Positions 37,119 to 46,019 of a stretch of 64,000 nt of DNA are shown here, piece by piece. The DNA lies in NCBI RefSeq assembly GCF_002368295.1, contig NZ_AP018248.1, positions 3,844,767-3,908,766 of the forward strand. Direction: 5' to 3'. Under the pieces are notes generated by a model. It saw only the letters and a list, made by a program, of their open reading frames with translations, was not told the origin of the DNA and did not search any database. A program made the translations under genes and the position numbers. Source of the DNA: Tolypothrix tenuis PCC 7101 (GTDB lineage: Bacteria; Cyanobacteriota; Cyanobacteriia; Cyanobacteriales; Nostocaceae). How positions within the stretch are numbered: the stretch's first letter is position 1; each line of letters starts with the position of its first letter.

Positions 37119-38015
37119 CTAACCTCTAGAGTGAATAAAAGGTGCGATCGCAGCTACAAATTCTGCAGTAGATTCATAGGGAAGGACATTGCGCCCAGTC
37201 AATTTAACTCCTTGTCCTTGGGGTAAATAAGCAAGGTAGTTAGCTAAACGTTCGTCTGGTGTTTCTGTTTGCCCTTCTTTGCTAATATTTGATGCTTTAT
37301 CGCCAACAACTACTAATGCTGGTTGTTGAATAGCAGCGATATCATGACTATAATTCTGTCGCCAAAATCCAGCTAAAAAGGAAAATACTGCATGACGATT
37401 GGCGGTATTTTCTGCACCTTTAACTAAAGCGTTTAACCACTCTTGATCGGCTGTCTCACTGCTAGCAAATAATTGACGAGTGGAAAAAGAGCGCAAAAAG
37501 TTGGGAGTGCGCGCATAGCGATAAAAAGCATTACCCAGAGGTGAATCAAAGAGATTCCAAGCTAGCTTTTGCTGCCAAGCTGGAGATTCTTTCGTCATAA
37601 TCGGCCAAGCTGGAGGACTAGCAAATACTAGGGAGTCAATCAAGTTTGGTTCTATCTGCACTAATTTAATTGCAATACCCAATAAAGCACCTTGCACTAT
37701 AACAATTACAGGTGTTTGCACAATATTTTTTAAGAAGTAATGCAACTGTTGTGCCCAATCGCTAGGAGTATAAGCGATGTGAGGCATATCACTTTCACCA
37801 CATCCTAATAAATCAGGATTATAAATAAGATTACGATGCCCTGCTTGATACCATTCACGACAAAATCTTTGCCAAAACTGCCGCGATAATCCCACACCTA
37901 TGGGATGAATTAATAATATGGGTATACCTTCAGAATTTACATTGTTAGGTTGATGAACTTCGTAGGCACAGCGATAATTGTGCCAAGTGTAAAATTGTGT
38001 TTGATGTGCTAACAT
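37119..38015 (-). CDS. Alpha/beta-hydrolase fold protein without catalytic serine
   Basis: 298 residues. The fold is clear (LLIHPIGVGLSRQFW, YNPDLLGCGESDMP, LVVVGDKAS), but the nucleophile elbow reads VQGALLG (107-113), with no Ser, Cys or Asp at the GxSxG centre, and the usual C-terminal GH..P block reads TGRNVLPYESTAEF, without His. It is therefore probably not a hydrolase in the usual way. Cyanobacteria have several such degenerate family members of unknown role. No signal peptide; no ribosome site; flanked by long non-coding DNA. Confidence 0.72.
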   Translation of the reverse strand: MLAHQTQFYTWHNYRCAYEVHQPNNVNSEGIPILLIHPIGVGLSRQFWQRFCREWYQAGHRNLIYNPDLLGCGESDMPHIAYTPSDWAQQLHYFLKNIVQTPVIVIVQGALLGIAIKLVQIEPNLIDSLVFASPPAWPIMTKESPAWQQKLAWNLFDSPLGNAFYRYARTPNFLRSFSTRQLFASSETADQEWLNALVKGAENTANRHAVFSFLAGFWRQNYSHDIAAIQQPALVVVGDKASNISKEGQTETPDERLANYLAYLPQGQGVKLTGRNVLPYESTAEFVAAIAPFIHSRG

Positions 38016-38094
38016 TTTTAATTTTTTTAGCTGAAAATTACTAGTGATAATACAATTTTTAACTATTTTGTCTCTACTGTACTTAATAAATTAC

Positions 38095-38285
38095 CAGGAC
38101 TTACGCAATTGGTACACCAATCTTCTGGTTTAAGAGTCAATAGTCAAGAGTCAAGGGTCAAAATTCAGTTTTTTTGGACTTTTGACCGTTGAACGCCAGT
38201 TCACTCAACGGAAGGAACCTCCGCACGTGACTGGCTCCCCTGGACAGCCTAAAAGAAAAATAATGTGACACTTGCGTAAGTCCTG
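38095..38285. repeat. MITE-like element with CAGGACTTACGCA ends and 5-bp target duplication
   Basis: 191 bp. The terminal inverted repeats are CAGGACTTACGCAA and TTGCGTAAGTCCTG. The flanks are ATTAC on both sides (38090-38094 and 38286-38290), a target-site duplication. The inside includes AGAGTCAA short repeats. A second element with the same ends is at 42305-42432. Confidence 0.85.
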
Positions 38286-38290
38286 ATTAC

Positions 38291-38974
38291 ATTAAAAGCC
38301 TGTACGAGAGGATAGGCAAAATAAGTAAGAGTATATTTGAGGAGTATTAAATACAGCATATTTCAGGTAAATGAATTACAAGGGTTGCGGCATAGCCATG
38401 TTTCAGATAATTATATGTAACTCAGTAATTTGCAATCTGCTGTATATAGATTTAAAAATGCATCTTTCTTAAGTTAGAGATTTTTAAATGATAATTGTCA
38501 ATATTTGATTTTAACTTGTTTAGGCTAGGGTTTTGTTGTGGATAAGTAACTAATTAAATTTTATATACAAGTATTAAATATTCGTAGATAAGTCTCGTAA
38601 AACCCTGATACAGTAGGGCTTCTTGAGCGCATAATTAAGCTGATGTGAAAATGCCGATATACATAATATGCTTTTTCATAATAAAAATTTATGAGTTTAT
38701 GAAAAACCAGTCACTTATTAAGCTGTAAATCATCCCTAAGACAGTAGTTTTATACCTATATTTTATATATCAATTATTTTAGTAATTATAGTTTTTTGGC
38801 AGTATTGCATAATTTAAATTTCTTAAATAGCCAATACTGAATGCGGTAATTACCTCAATAAAATTAATTACACATCCTCTATTCCTTTGCCTTCACCTGG
38901 AACTTTAATTTTGCTCAAGCACTTGTTTACTAGCTTTCAGTAATCACAGCACTGGATATGCTAAGGAAAAAGTG
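38291..38974. other. A/T-rich intergenic region
   Basis: About 680 bp, very A/T-rich, with one exact match to a DnaA box (TGTGGATAA, 38537-38545). No gene is seen. A single box with no dnaA or dnaN nearby does not support an origin. Confidence 0.4.
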
Positions 38975-39469
38975 ATGTCTGCTTTACCTCTCAATAGTCA
39001 GAATCTCCCGTACCCCGATCCTCTACATCCCATCATTGTTCACTTTGTGATTGCGATGGTGTTTTTCTCGTTTTTCTGCGATGTTGTGGGCTATTTCACC
39101 CGCAATGTGCGTTTATTGGAGGTGAGTTTCTGGAATATGTTTGTGGCTGCGATCGCTATTTTTATGGCGGTCATCTTTGGTCAATTTGAAGCGGGTTTAG
39201 CCAATATTTACGCAGCTGCACAGCCAACGCTGAATTTTCATACAATCATGGGTTGGTCTTTAGCGGCGATTGTTGTAGCGATCGCAGCTTGGCGGTTAGT
39301 GATTCGCAACCGCCGTACCCAAAAAATACCACCTGCTTATCTCGGCGCAGCAACATTTTTAATTTGTCTGATGTTCTTGCAAGTGTACTTGGGAAGCAAA
39401 CTGTTTTGGGTGTATGGCTTTCATGTAGAGCCAGTTGTGGAAGCAATGAAGCGGGGAGTCTCGGGATGA
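38975..39469 (+). CDS. DUF2231-family membrane protein
   Basis: 164 residues from the ATG at 38975 (GTG one codon earlier). It has four hydrophobic segments (about 22-42, 50-70, 86-105, 115-135). The opening PDPLHPIIVHFVIAMVFFSFFCDVVG is the DUF2231 signature with two conserved histidines, and HTIMGW adds another; such His spacing in a four-helix membrane protein suggests cytochrome-like metal or heme binding, which is inference. The stop overlaps the start of a second DUF2231 gene, so the two form a pair, probably a heterodimer. Confidence 0.8.
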   Translation: MSALPLNSQNLPYPDPLHPIIVHFVIAMVFFSFFCDVVGYFTRNVRLLEVSFWNMFVAAIAIFMAVIFGQFEAGLANIYAAAQPTLNFHTIMGWSLAAIVVAIAAWRLVIRNRRTQKIPPAYLGAATFLICLMFLQVYLGSKLFWVYGFHVEPVVEAMKRGVSG

Positions 39470-40071
39470 ACTCGCAGCTTATCGATCAGTTGGGATTAAA
39501 ACTCACTGCTAACGGACTACCCTACGAAATTCCTCTACATCCCCAACTAGTGCATCTAACATTGGGTTTATTTATTATTGCCATCCTCTTTGATATCGCA
39601 GCCACACTTTTTCCTATAGAAAAACCGATTTTTAAATTTTTAGGTCTTCCTGCTATCCGTGCGGGTCTGTTTGATGTCGGTTGGTACAATCTCCTAGCGG
39701 CGGCGACTGTAACTTTTTTCACTGTGGCGGCGGGATTTTTTGAGCTACTGCTAGCAAACCCACCAGTGAACGAAAAGAGTGCTTGGGGTTTGAGCGCTCC
39801 TTTGACAATGCTGTTACATGGTTTAGGTGGCGTGTTGTTGTTAGCAACTATGGTGGGAATGGCTGTGTGGCGAGGCTTACAACGCTACCGTTGGCGCAAA
39901 GAGTCACCAAGACAGGTGCAGTGGAGTTACTTGTTACTAGGGATTGTCATCCTCGGAATTTTATATGTTCACGGAACATTAGGGGCGCAATTAGGAGAAG
40001 AGTTTGGCATTCACGTTACTGCTGCAAAATTACTTCAACAGGGCACAAATCCTGATGTATTCCTCAAATAA
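39466..40071 (+). CDS. Second DUF2231-family membrane protein
   Basis: 201 residues from the ATG at 39466, which overlaps the previous stop (ATGA), showing translational coupling. The family block is YEIPLHPQLVHLTLGLFIIAILFDIAATL, followed by four or five hydrophobic segments and LLHGLGGVLLL. The frame upstream of 39466 is open but is only the shadow of the first gene. Conserved His residues match those of the partner. With a type II NADH dehydrogenase 850 bp downstream, a small redox module in the membrane is conceivable. Confidence 0.8.
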   Translation: MNSQLIDQLGLKLTANGLPYEIPLHPQLVHLTLGLFIIAILFDIAATLFPIEKPIFKFLGLPAIRAGLFDVGWYNLLAAATVTFFTVAAGFFELLLANPPVNEKSAWGLSAPLTMLLHGLGGVLLLATMVGMAVWRGLQRYRWRKESPRQVQWSYLLLGIVILGILYVHGTLGAQLGEEFGIHVTAAKLLQQGTNPDVFLK

Positions 40072-40139
40072 TTATGCTTGTTTGTTCTTTGATTGTGGTA
40101 ACTATAGCAAAGGTAATTTTGGTGCCAATTCAGCTACTT

Positions 40140-40276
40140 TATAACATTTTGAAACAAGAACACGACAGATGGCTAGGGGCACGGCACCAGTAAGATATTT
40201 GATATGCCAAAAGATTGTGGATGCCGTGCCCCTACAAAGAATGTATCTGTTGTAAACATTATTTGAATTGGTGTTA
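40140..40276. repeat. MITE-like element, family 2, copy 3
   Basis: About 137 bp with ends TATAACATTTTGAAACAAGA and ATTATTTGAATTGGTGTTA. Its core (40180-40230) is the reverse complement of the core of copy 1 (4034-4080), while the ends keep the same orientation. Confidence 0.7.
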
Positions 40277-40458
40277 TTTCAGTATTTTGTTCATGTAATG
40301 TCATACCAATTCACGAAAGTGCTGCTACAAATCACTTCCTCTGCTTGCCTATGCTTACCATTTTGAAAATGAAGTGATATGAGTGTTTCTATTTTCCATA
40401 CTCTACATTTAGCAAGCATAAAATCATTCAGAAAATCGATGTTTTTCAGGAGTATTCA

Positions 40459-40710
40459 ATGAACTTGTTATTTCAACAATTACCAGGCTCAGAGTTAGCA
40501 CCCAAAACAATTCAAGAAACCCCATCACCAGGTGCAGCACAAGACCCGCTCATTGCCAAAAATCTGCAAAAAGGGCAGTATGTCGGCATTATTGGGCTAG
40601 CGATCGCACTAGTTGCTGCGGTGGGATTTTTTAGTCGCAGAGTTGAATATGCGATTTTGCTAGCTGTTATTCTCAGCTTGGGTTTAATTGCTTTCTTTCT
40701 ATTTCTCTAA
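40459..40710 (+). CDS. Small membrane protein, hypothetical
   Basis: 83 residues; AGGAG is six bases before the ATG. A polar N-terminal 40 residues (PKTIQETPSPGAAQDPLIAKN) is followed by two hydrophobic helices (about 42-58 and 63-83) split by SRRVE. It is likely an inner- or thylakoid-membrane protein. It lies between the DUF2231 pair and the NDH-2 gene on the same strand, so it may be part of that module. No family is recognised. Confidence 0.65.
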   Translation: MNLLFQQLPGSELAPKTIQETPSPGAAQDPLIAKNLQKGQYVGIIGLAIALVAAVGFFSRRVEYAILLAVILSLGLIAFFLFL

Positions 40711-40915
40711 GCAAGTTTATCAAGAGTCAAATGACTCTTGATAGCGGTTTCTATATGGGTGATTAAATTAACCGCAGATGGAAGAGGATATAGACGCGTA
40801 GCGGCTTCCCGCACGGTACGCAGATGCACGCTGATAAATTGTTATTTCAGCAGATTGATTATGCGTGAAAAATAGCAATTTAGATTTCTAAAACTTTTGC
40901 AAGGGGAGAGATTTT

Positions 40916-42289
40916 ATGAACAGCACAGTTCATCAAACTGTAATTTTAGGTGGTGGCTTTACAGGGTTATTTACAGCCTTACATTTAGCTCACGAACATT
41001 ATCCTCGTTCTGTGATATTGATTGATAAAAATGAGCGTTTTTGTTTTAAGCCATTACTTTATGAATATTTTGATGGCGAAATGGATAGCTTTCAAGTAGT
41101 ACCCCGCTTTTCGGAATTACTTCAAGGTAGTGGTGTAATTTTTGTTCAAGATACCGTCGATTCTATAGACCTGCATCAACGAGAAGTAAAATTAGCTTCA
41201 GGAAATTCTTACAGCTACAGTAATTTAGTCTTAGCTTTAGGTAGTGTGACTGGCTATCATCAGGTTAAAGGCGCTCAGGAACATGCTTTCCCGTTTTGGA
41301 CACAAGCAGATGCGATCGCACTCGATAAACATTTGCGTGATTGTTTACAAAGAGCCTTGCAAACTGAAGATGCAGAACAACGCCGAAAATTGCTAACTGT
41401 AGTGATAGTTGGTGGTGGTGCTTCCGGTGTAGAAATGGCAGCCACTCTAGCAGATTTTCTCCCACTTTGGTATAGCGCTTTAGGGGGAAATCCTCAGGAA
41501 ATCCATGTAGTTCTGCTCAATCATGGTGAAAAAATTCTCGACGGCGATATTAACGATCCACTCCGTCCCAACGCCGAACAAGAATTACAAAAACGCACTG
41601 TACCAATCGAAATTCTCAGGGGAGCTGAAGCGACTGCGGTTAACTCCAACTCTATTGAATATAAAACTAACGAGCAAGTTAAAACTTTACCAACCTACAC
41701 CACAATCTGGACAGCCGGAACTTCCAACCATCCATTAATTCAAGACTTACCAATTCCCAAAGAACACCGCGATCGCCATAATCATCCCCTAGTTACGCCT
41801 ACTATGCAACTGCTCGACTTTCCCGAAGTCTTTGCAGGTGGTGATTGTGTAGCAGTTCAGGGTAATTCCCTACCACCTACAGCCCAAGTCGCTTATCAAC
41901 AAGGAGCCACTATTGCCAAAAATTTAAAAGCGATCGCTCTCGGAGAAGAACTGAAAACTGTGAAAGTTAATATCCGAGGAACTCTCTTAAAGTTGGGGTT
42001 AAATGATGCGGCTGCTAACCTTTTCAATGTTTTTGAAGTTGCAGGTGAACCCGCACACTTAATTCGTCAAAGCACTTATTTAACACTATTACCAACACCA
42101 ATTCATGACTTTAAAGCTACTGAAGAATGGGTGCATGATGAGATTTTTCACCATCACTTAGACAATCAAGATGTTGGTAAAAAAGTTGTACAAGCAGTGG
42201 AATTAGTAGGTGCTGGAGTTGTAGGCGTTTTAGCTGCCAGAAGATTATTGAAAATGCTGGGCGATGAAGATAAAAATCAGACTTCTTGA
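40916..42289 (+). CDS. Type II NAD(P)H dehydrogenase (NDH-2), FAD-dependent
   Basis: 457 residues; AGGGGAGA precedes the ATG. First dinucleotide-binding motif GGGFTGLFTA (12-21, FAD), second GGGASGVEMA (166-175, NAD(P)H), and FAGGDC near the C-terminal third for the flavin. The quinone-site region AQVAYQQGATIAKNL is typical of NDH-2. A hydrophobic C-terminal stretch (VGAGVVGVLAARRLL) may anchor it to the membrane. It oxidises NAD(P)H and reduces plastoquinone without pumping protons. Cyanobacterial homologues (NdbA-C) are linked to redox sensing; which paralogue this is cannot be told. Confidence 0.87.
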   Translation: MNSTVHQTVILGGGFTGLFTALHLAHEHYPRSVILIDKNERFCFKPLLYEYFDGEMDSFQVVPRFSELLQGSGVIFVQDTVDSIDLHQREVKLASGNSYSYSNLVLALGSVTGYHQVKGAQEHAFPFWTQADAIALDKHLRDCLQRALQTEDAEQRRKLLTVVIVGGGASGVEMAATLADFLPLWYSALGGNPQEIHVVLLNHGEKILDGDINDPLRPNAEQELQKRTVPIEILRGAEATAVNSNSIEYKTNEQVKTLPTYTTIWTAGTSNHPLIQDLPIPKEHRDRHNHPLVTPTMQLLDFPEVFAGGDCVAVQGNSLPPTAQVAYQQGATIAKNLKAIALGEELKTVKVNIRGTLLKLGLNDAAANLFNVFEVAGEPAHLIRQSTYLTLLPTPIHDFKATEEWVHDEIFHHHLDNQDVGKKVVQAVELVGAGVVGVLAARRLLKMLGDEDKNQTS

Positions 42290-42304
42290 AAAGTAATTTC
42301 TTTA

Positions 42305-42432
42305 CAGGACTTACGCAAAAGTCACGGAATTACGTCATTACGAGCTGTGCGACGTAATCGCTTTAAATTATGGGATTGCTTCCCTACACTCCGTTCCGGT
42401 CGCAATGACAAATTTTGCTTGCGTAAGTCCTG
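42305..42432. repeat. MITE-like element with CAGGACTTACGCA ends, second copy
   Basis: 128 bp with perfect CAGGACTTACGCAA / TTGCGTAAGTCCTG ends. The inside contains an ATTACGTCATTACGAG / TCGCAATGACA-type palindromic repeat. No target duplication is visible here, unlike at 38095-38285. Confidence 0.8.
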
Positions 42433-42438
42433 AATCTG

Positions 42439-42648
42439 TATAGTTCAGTTCAGAAAATTAATTGACAACAAAGCCAAAACACTAGTTACTCAACAAAAAA
42501 CCAGAACAATAATTTTGGAGGGGGTTTGGGGGACGCAACCGTCACCCAATCGGGGGTTTGGGGGAGAATCCCCCAATTCTGCTGGCTTTTTCAACAAGTG
42601 ACAAATTAATCTCTCATGATCTCAACCCAAGCAGATTGGATCATATTG
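42439..42648 (-). repeat. MITE-like element, family 1, copy C
   Basis: About 210 bp in reverse orientation, adjacent to the CAGGACTTACGCA element. Its right end reaches the last codons of the interrupted AraC gene, so insertion may have altered that 3' end. Confidence 0.75.
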
Positions 42649-43624
42649 AACTAACAGTTTCCCTCGCAGCTTCTCGCAGCCGTTCCACATCGCGCATCGG
42701 TGGTGCGCCAAACAGCCGCTTGTACTCTCTGTTGAAATGGGAAGCATCCTCATACCCCACTTGGTAAGCAGCACTGGTAGCGTCCAGGTTTTCCCCCAAC
42801 ATCAGACGGCGAGCTTCCTGAAGCCGCAGTTGCTTCTGTCACTGCAAAGGACTCATTGCAGTGACAGACTTGAAGTGATGGTGGAAGCCCGAAACACTCA
42901 TTCCCAGTTCTCGGGCAATGCTTTCAATTCGCAGAGGTTCCTTGAAGTCTTTACGAAGTCGCTCAACGGCTCTGGCGATGTGGTGGGTGTAACCACCCAG
43001 AACGGCAATATGACGGAGCCTGTTACCTTGTTCTCCCATCAGGAGCCGATAAATGATTTCCCGCTTAATCAGTGGTGCCAGAACATGAGCTTCCGCAGGG
43101 GAATCTAGAAGCCTGACGAGCCGCACCACAGCATCTAACAGATTTGCATCCAACGGACTGACATCTATTGCTTTCACATCAGCACGGCTGCGCGATGAGG
43201 GATACCCTGCCTCAACCATGACTGAGCCAACGAGAGTGGGGTCGAGATCAAGGCGAAGACTCAGGTGCGGTTTTTCCTTGGAAGCATCCAAAATTTGGCT
43301 GACAATCGGCAGTTCGACCGTAGCCAGTAGATAATGCATTGGGTCGTACAAATAGCGATCGCTCCCCAAAAGCACTTCTTTACTACCTTGGGCAATTACA
43401 CAAAAGGCAGGCACAGAGACACCATGAGAGCATTCCCCAGGTGAGGAGGAGCATTTGAAGTGCAATCCTTTCAGTGGTTCAATCATCCCATCATTACGGA
43501 TAGCCTGTGAGATGCGCTCTGTCAGTTCGTCTCTGTTGGCTTGCGCTCTATCTGCCTCGCGCTTTGCCTGCGAGTCGTTGATTAAATCTAGATCAGACTT
43601 TTCTCTCGTTTTGGCAGCGTTCAT
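42641..43624 (-). pseudogene. AraC-family regulator interrupted by an in-frame TGA
   Basis: From the ATG at 43624 the frame encodes an AraC_N-type sensor domain (GLHFKCSSSPGECSHGVSVPAFCVIAQGSKEVLLG...) and the first AraC HTH (ESIARELGMSVSGFHHHFKSVTAMSPLQ), then meets TGA at 42841-42839. Reading on in the same frame gives the second HTH without further stops ([38 protein letters not shown]) to 42641. Relatives have an aromatic residue where the TGA stands. One substitution from TGG would explain it. Such regulators usually lie beside aldo-keto reductase or SDR genes, as here. Either a recent pseudogene or a readthrough case. Confidence 0.85.
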
Positions 43625-43931
43625 TTCCAAGTTTGCAGAATTGTACAACGATTTTAGACGATTGTTCTATTGCTTGCCTTTGAGGATTCTTACAATTGAA
43701 GCTAAAGCAATAAAAAATGATTCCGACTTCTGGTAAAGATTCTAGATTTTTATTCAACATAAAACTCAGTTTTGATTGAGCAATAAACTTGCCTACTGAC
43801 AAACAAAATGGTGTCAAGGCTCACCTTGCTTCTTAAAAAATCTCATCCCCAGTGATAGAGGAGACGATAAATGTTCAATCTCTACGATTGGGATAACAAG
43901 CAAAAAGGCATCAAGTGAAGGAATTAAGCAA

Positions 43932-44333
43932 ATGGATATCAAAAGAAGTGGCTCACAGCCTTCCGCCAAAGGGCCAACCGAGTATTTTACTGGCACTGTC
44001 CGCATTGATCCCCTGTTTGAAGCACATGAGCCAGCACGCACATCTGGAGCCAGTGTCACCTTCGAGCCAGGCGCTAGGACAGCATGGCACACCCACCCGT
44101 TAGGACAGACTCTAATCGTCACGGCAGGCTGCGGTCTTGTACAACGCTGGGGCGGCCCCATTGAAGAAATTCGTTCGGGGGACACGATCTGGTTTGAGCC
44201 AGGTGAGAAGCATTGGCATGGTGCTACCTCAACCACAGCGATGACGCACATCGCCATTCAAGAATGGCTTGATGGTAAGCCTGTGGACTGGCTGGAAAAA
44301 GTCAGCCACGAGCAGTATGGAGAAATATCTTAG
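43932..44333 (+). CDS. Cupin-domain protein
   Basis: 133 residues; AAGGA lies about ten bases before the ATG. The cupin motif is [29 protein letters not shown] (metal ligands His-x-His...), with the second His block [10 protein letters not shown]. This is the single-domain group often encoded near carboxymuconolactone decarboxylases and quinone/aldehyde reductases. It probably binds a divalent metal; the substrate is unknown. The stop overlaps the first possible start of the next gene, so the two are likely co-transcribed. Its GC content exceeds that of surrounding genes. Confidence 0.83.
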   Translation: MDIKRSGSQPSAKGPTEYFTGTVRIDPLFEAHEPARTSGASVTFEPGARTAWHTHPLGQTLIVTAGCGLVQRWGGPIEEIRSGDTIWFEPGEKHWHGATSTTAMTHIAIQEWLDGKPVDWLEKVSHEQYGEIS

Positions 44334-44380
44334 TGTTTTTGAGATGGTTTGCCATCAAGGGGAAAAACTGTCAGCAGAAA

Positions 44381-44863
44381 ATGCTGATTTTGCTTCTTAC
44401 CCTAGTGATGTCCCTGAGTTACTCAGCTTGCCGTGCCGACAACAGTATGACTAGCAGTGCCTCATCAAAGATGCCGACTGAAATATCAACCAAGCAGGCA
44501 GACAGTATGAAGATCAACATTAAGGTCAAAGACAAAGTCGTTACAGCCACTTTGCTCGACAGCAAAACCACTCAAGATTTTATTTCTCTGCTGCCATTAA
44601 CGCTGACGTTAGAAGATTACGCGAAAACTGAAAAAATCAGTTATCTGTCAAGAAAATTATCCACAGAAGATGCACCCCCGGGCAGTGATCCTGCTTTTGG
44701 AGATATTGCTTATTACGCTCCCTGGGGTAATTTGGCGATGTATTACGGCGATTCTGGATACGCCAACGGGCTCATTATCCTCGGAAAAATAGATGGTGGC
44801 ATTGAGGCATTTAATGTGCCTGGCTCTGTAAAAGTGACAATCGAGCTTGTTGAAAGAAAGTAA
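44381..44863 (+). CDS. Cyclophilin-like fold lipoprotein
   Basis: 160 residues from the ATG at 44381, where a lipoprotein signal begins (MLILLLTLVMSLSYSAC). An earlier GTG at 44333 overlaps the cupin stop but gives a poor N terminus. The mature part (INIKVKDKVVTATLLDSKTTQDFISLLPLTLTLEDYAKTEKI...DIAYYAPWGNLAMYYGD) matches the bacterial cyclophilin-like domain (DUF4/cyclophil_like type) found in redox islands. It should be anchored outside the inner membrane. Catalytic prolyl isomerase residues are not evident. Confidence 0.75.
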   Translation: MLILLLTLVMSLSYSACRADNSMTSSASSKMPTEISTKQADSMKINIKVKDKVVTATLLDSKTTQDFISLLPLTLTLEDYAKTEKISYLSRKLSTEDAPPGSDPAFGDIAYYAPWGNLAMYYGDSGYANGLIILGKIDGGIEAFNVPGSVKVTIELVERK

Positions 44864-44877
44864 TCAAGGAATAAATA

Positions 44878-45621
44878 ATGATTAAAGACAAAGTTGTAAT
44901 TATTACTGGTGCATCATCAGGTATTGGTGAAGCAAGTGCGAAATTGCTTGCCAGCAAAGGCGCAAAAGTTGTGTTAGGCGCGCGACGCGAACAACAACTA
45001 AAACAACTGGTTGATGCAATTAAAAGCGCTGGCGGACAAGCAGTCTATCAAGTGATGGATGTGGTTAACCCATCTGATAACGCTGAGATAGTCAAGTTTG
45101 CCAAGGAAACATTTGGAAGAGTCGATGTTATTTTCTTGAACGCTGGCATCATGCCAACTTCTCCACTTTCGGCATTGAAAACTGATGAATGGCATCAAAC
45201 GGTTGATATCAATATCAAGGGTGTACTAAATGGTATCGCTGCTGTGTTACCAACGTTTATTAGCCAAAAGTCTGGGCATGTGATCACAACTTCATCGGTG
45301 GCTGGATTAAAAGCTTATCCTGGTGGTGCAGTGTATGGGGGGACGAAATGGTTTGTCCGCGATTTCATGGAAGTTCTACGCATAGAATCTGCTCAAGAAG
45401 GGACTAACATTCGGACTGCAACCATTTATCCTGCTGCAATTAATACTGAGTTGTTAAATCAGATTACTGACAAAGATGCGGCTGAAAAAATGACAGCGTT
45501 GTATAAGCAATATGGCATCTCACCGGATAGAGTAGCCAATGTTGTGGCGTTTGCGATTGACCAGCCAGAAGACACAAACGTGAACGAATTTACAATTGGC
45601 CCCACCACACAGCCTTGGTAA
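44878..45621 (+). CDS. Short-chain dehydrogenase/reductase
   Basis: 247 residues; AAGGA stands before the ATG. Cofactor motif TGASSGIG (10-17), NAG (87-89), catalytic Ser about 139 (TTSSVAG) and Y152-x-x-x-K156 (YGGTK), all present. The classical SDR family uses NAD(P)H to reduce carbonyls. R36-R37 after the second strand suggests NADP preference. It lies 14 bp after the cyclophilin-like gene and 77 bp before the aldo-keto reductase remnant, forming a small oxidoreductase operon. Confidence 0.9.
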   Translation: MIKDKVVIITGASSGIGEASAKLLASKGAKVVLGARREQQLKQLVDAIKSAGGQAVYQVMDVVNPSDNAEIVKFAKETFGRVDVIFLNAGIMPTSPLSALKTDEWHQTVDINIKGVLNGIAAVLPTFISQKSGHVITTSSVAGLKAYPGGAVYGGTKWFVRDFMEVLRIESAQEGTNIRTATIYPAAINTELLNQITDKDAAEKMTALYKQYGISPDRVANVVAFAIDQPEDTNVNEFTIGPTTQPW

Positions 45622-45698
45622 GAATAGTGCGGTTGGTTAATAGCCAACACCGTTGAGGTTTTCGGACGACCTTTAGCACAAACACAGGAGTTCAAAAA

Positions 45699-45914
45699 AT
45701 GCAGAAGCGCAAACTGGGAAACAGCAATTTAGAAGTTTCAGCGATCGGGCTGGGCTGTATGGGAATGAGCTTTTCTTATGGCCCGCCTAAAAACAAGCAG
45801 GATATGACTGCTCTCCTTCAGTATGAAGCAGCCAGAGGAGGTAGGAACGAGATCCTTCAGAAGACCTGCGTTTTGAGTCATTACCAGTGGTTTTTCTGGC
45901 TGCTAGAGGGATGA
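45699..45914 (+). pseudogene. Truncated aldo-keto reductase
   Basis: AGGAG precedes the ATG. The first ~42 residues (MQKRKLGNSNLEVSAIGLGC... then MGMSFSYGPPKNKQDMTALL) are the N-terminal strand and loop of an aldo-keto reductase, a family of about 330 residues. After that the sequence diverges (QYEAARGGRNEILQK...) and stops at 71 residues. About 90% of the enzyme, including the catalytic Tyr and His, is missing. The break lies near 45820. It marks the right end of a decaying island. Confidence 0.85.
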
Positions 45915-46019
45915 GTTGCGATCGCGGCGTGGGTTACCCATTTCTCGTAGGGTAATACTGCCGTAGTCCAGAGGAGAACTCGCAGATTAACCCAAAGCGG
46001 TGTACCCAGTTCAAATAGG

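Noticed and set aside
38537..38545. Replication origin (DnaA box TGTGGATAA in A/T-rich DNA)
   Set aside because: Only one box, and no dnaA, dnaN or other origin genes nearby.
42839..42841. Selenocysteine insertion at the TGA of the AraC gene
   Set aside because: A transcription factor HTH is an unlikely selenoprotein and no SECIS-like hairpin directly follows; a nonsense mutation is simpler.
43814..44257. 147-codon reverse ORF
   Set aside because: Antisense shadow of the cupin gene, which has a clear motif and ribosome site.
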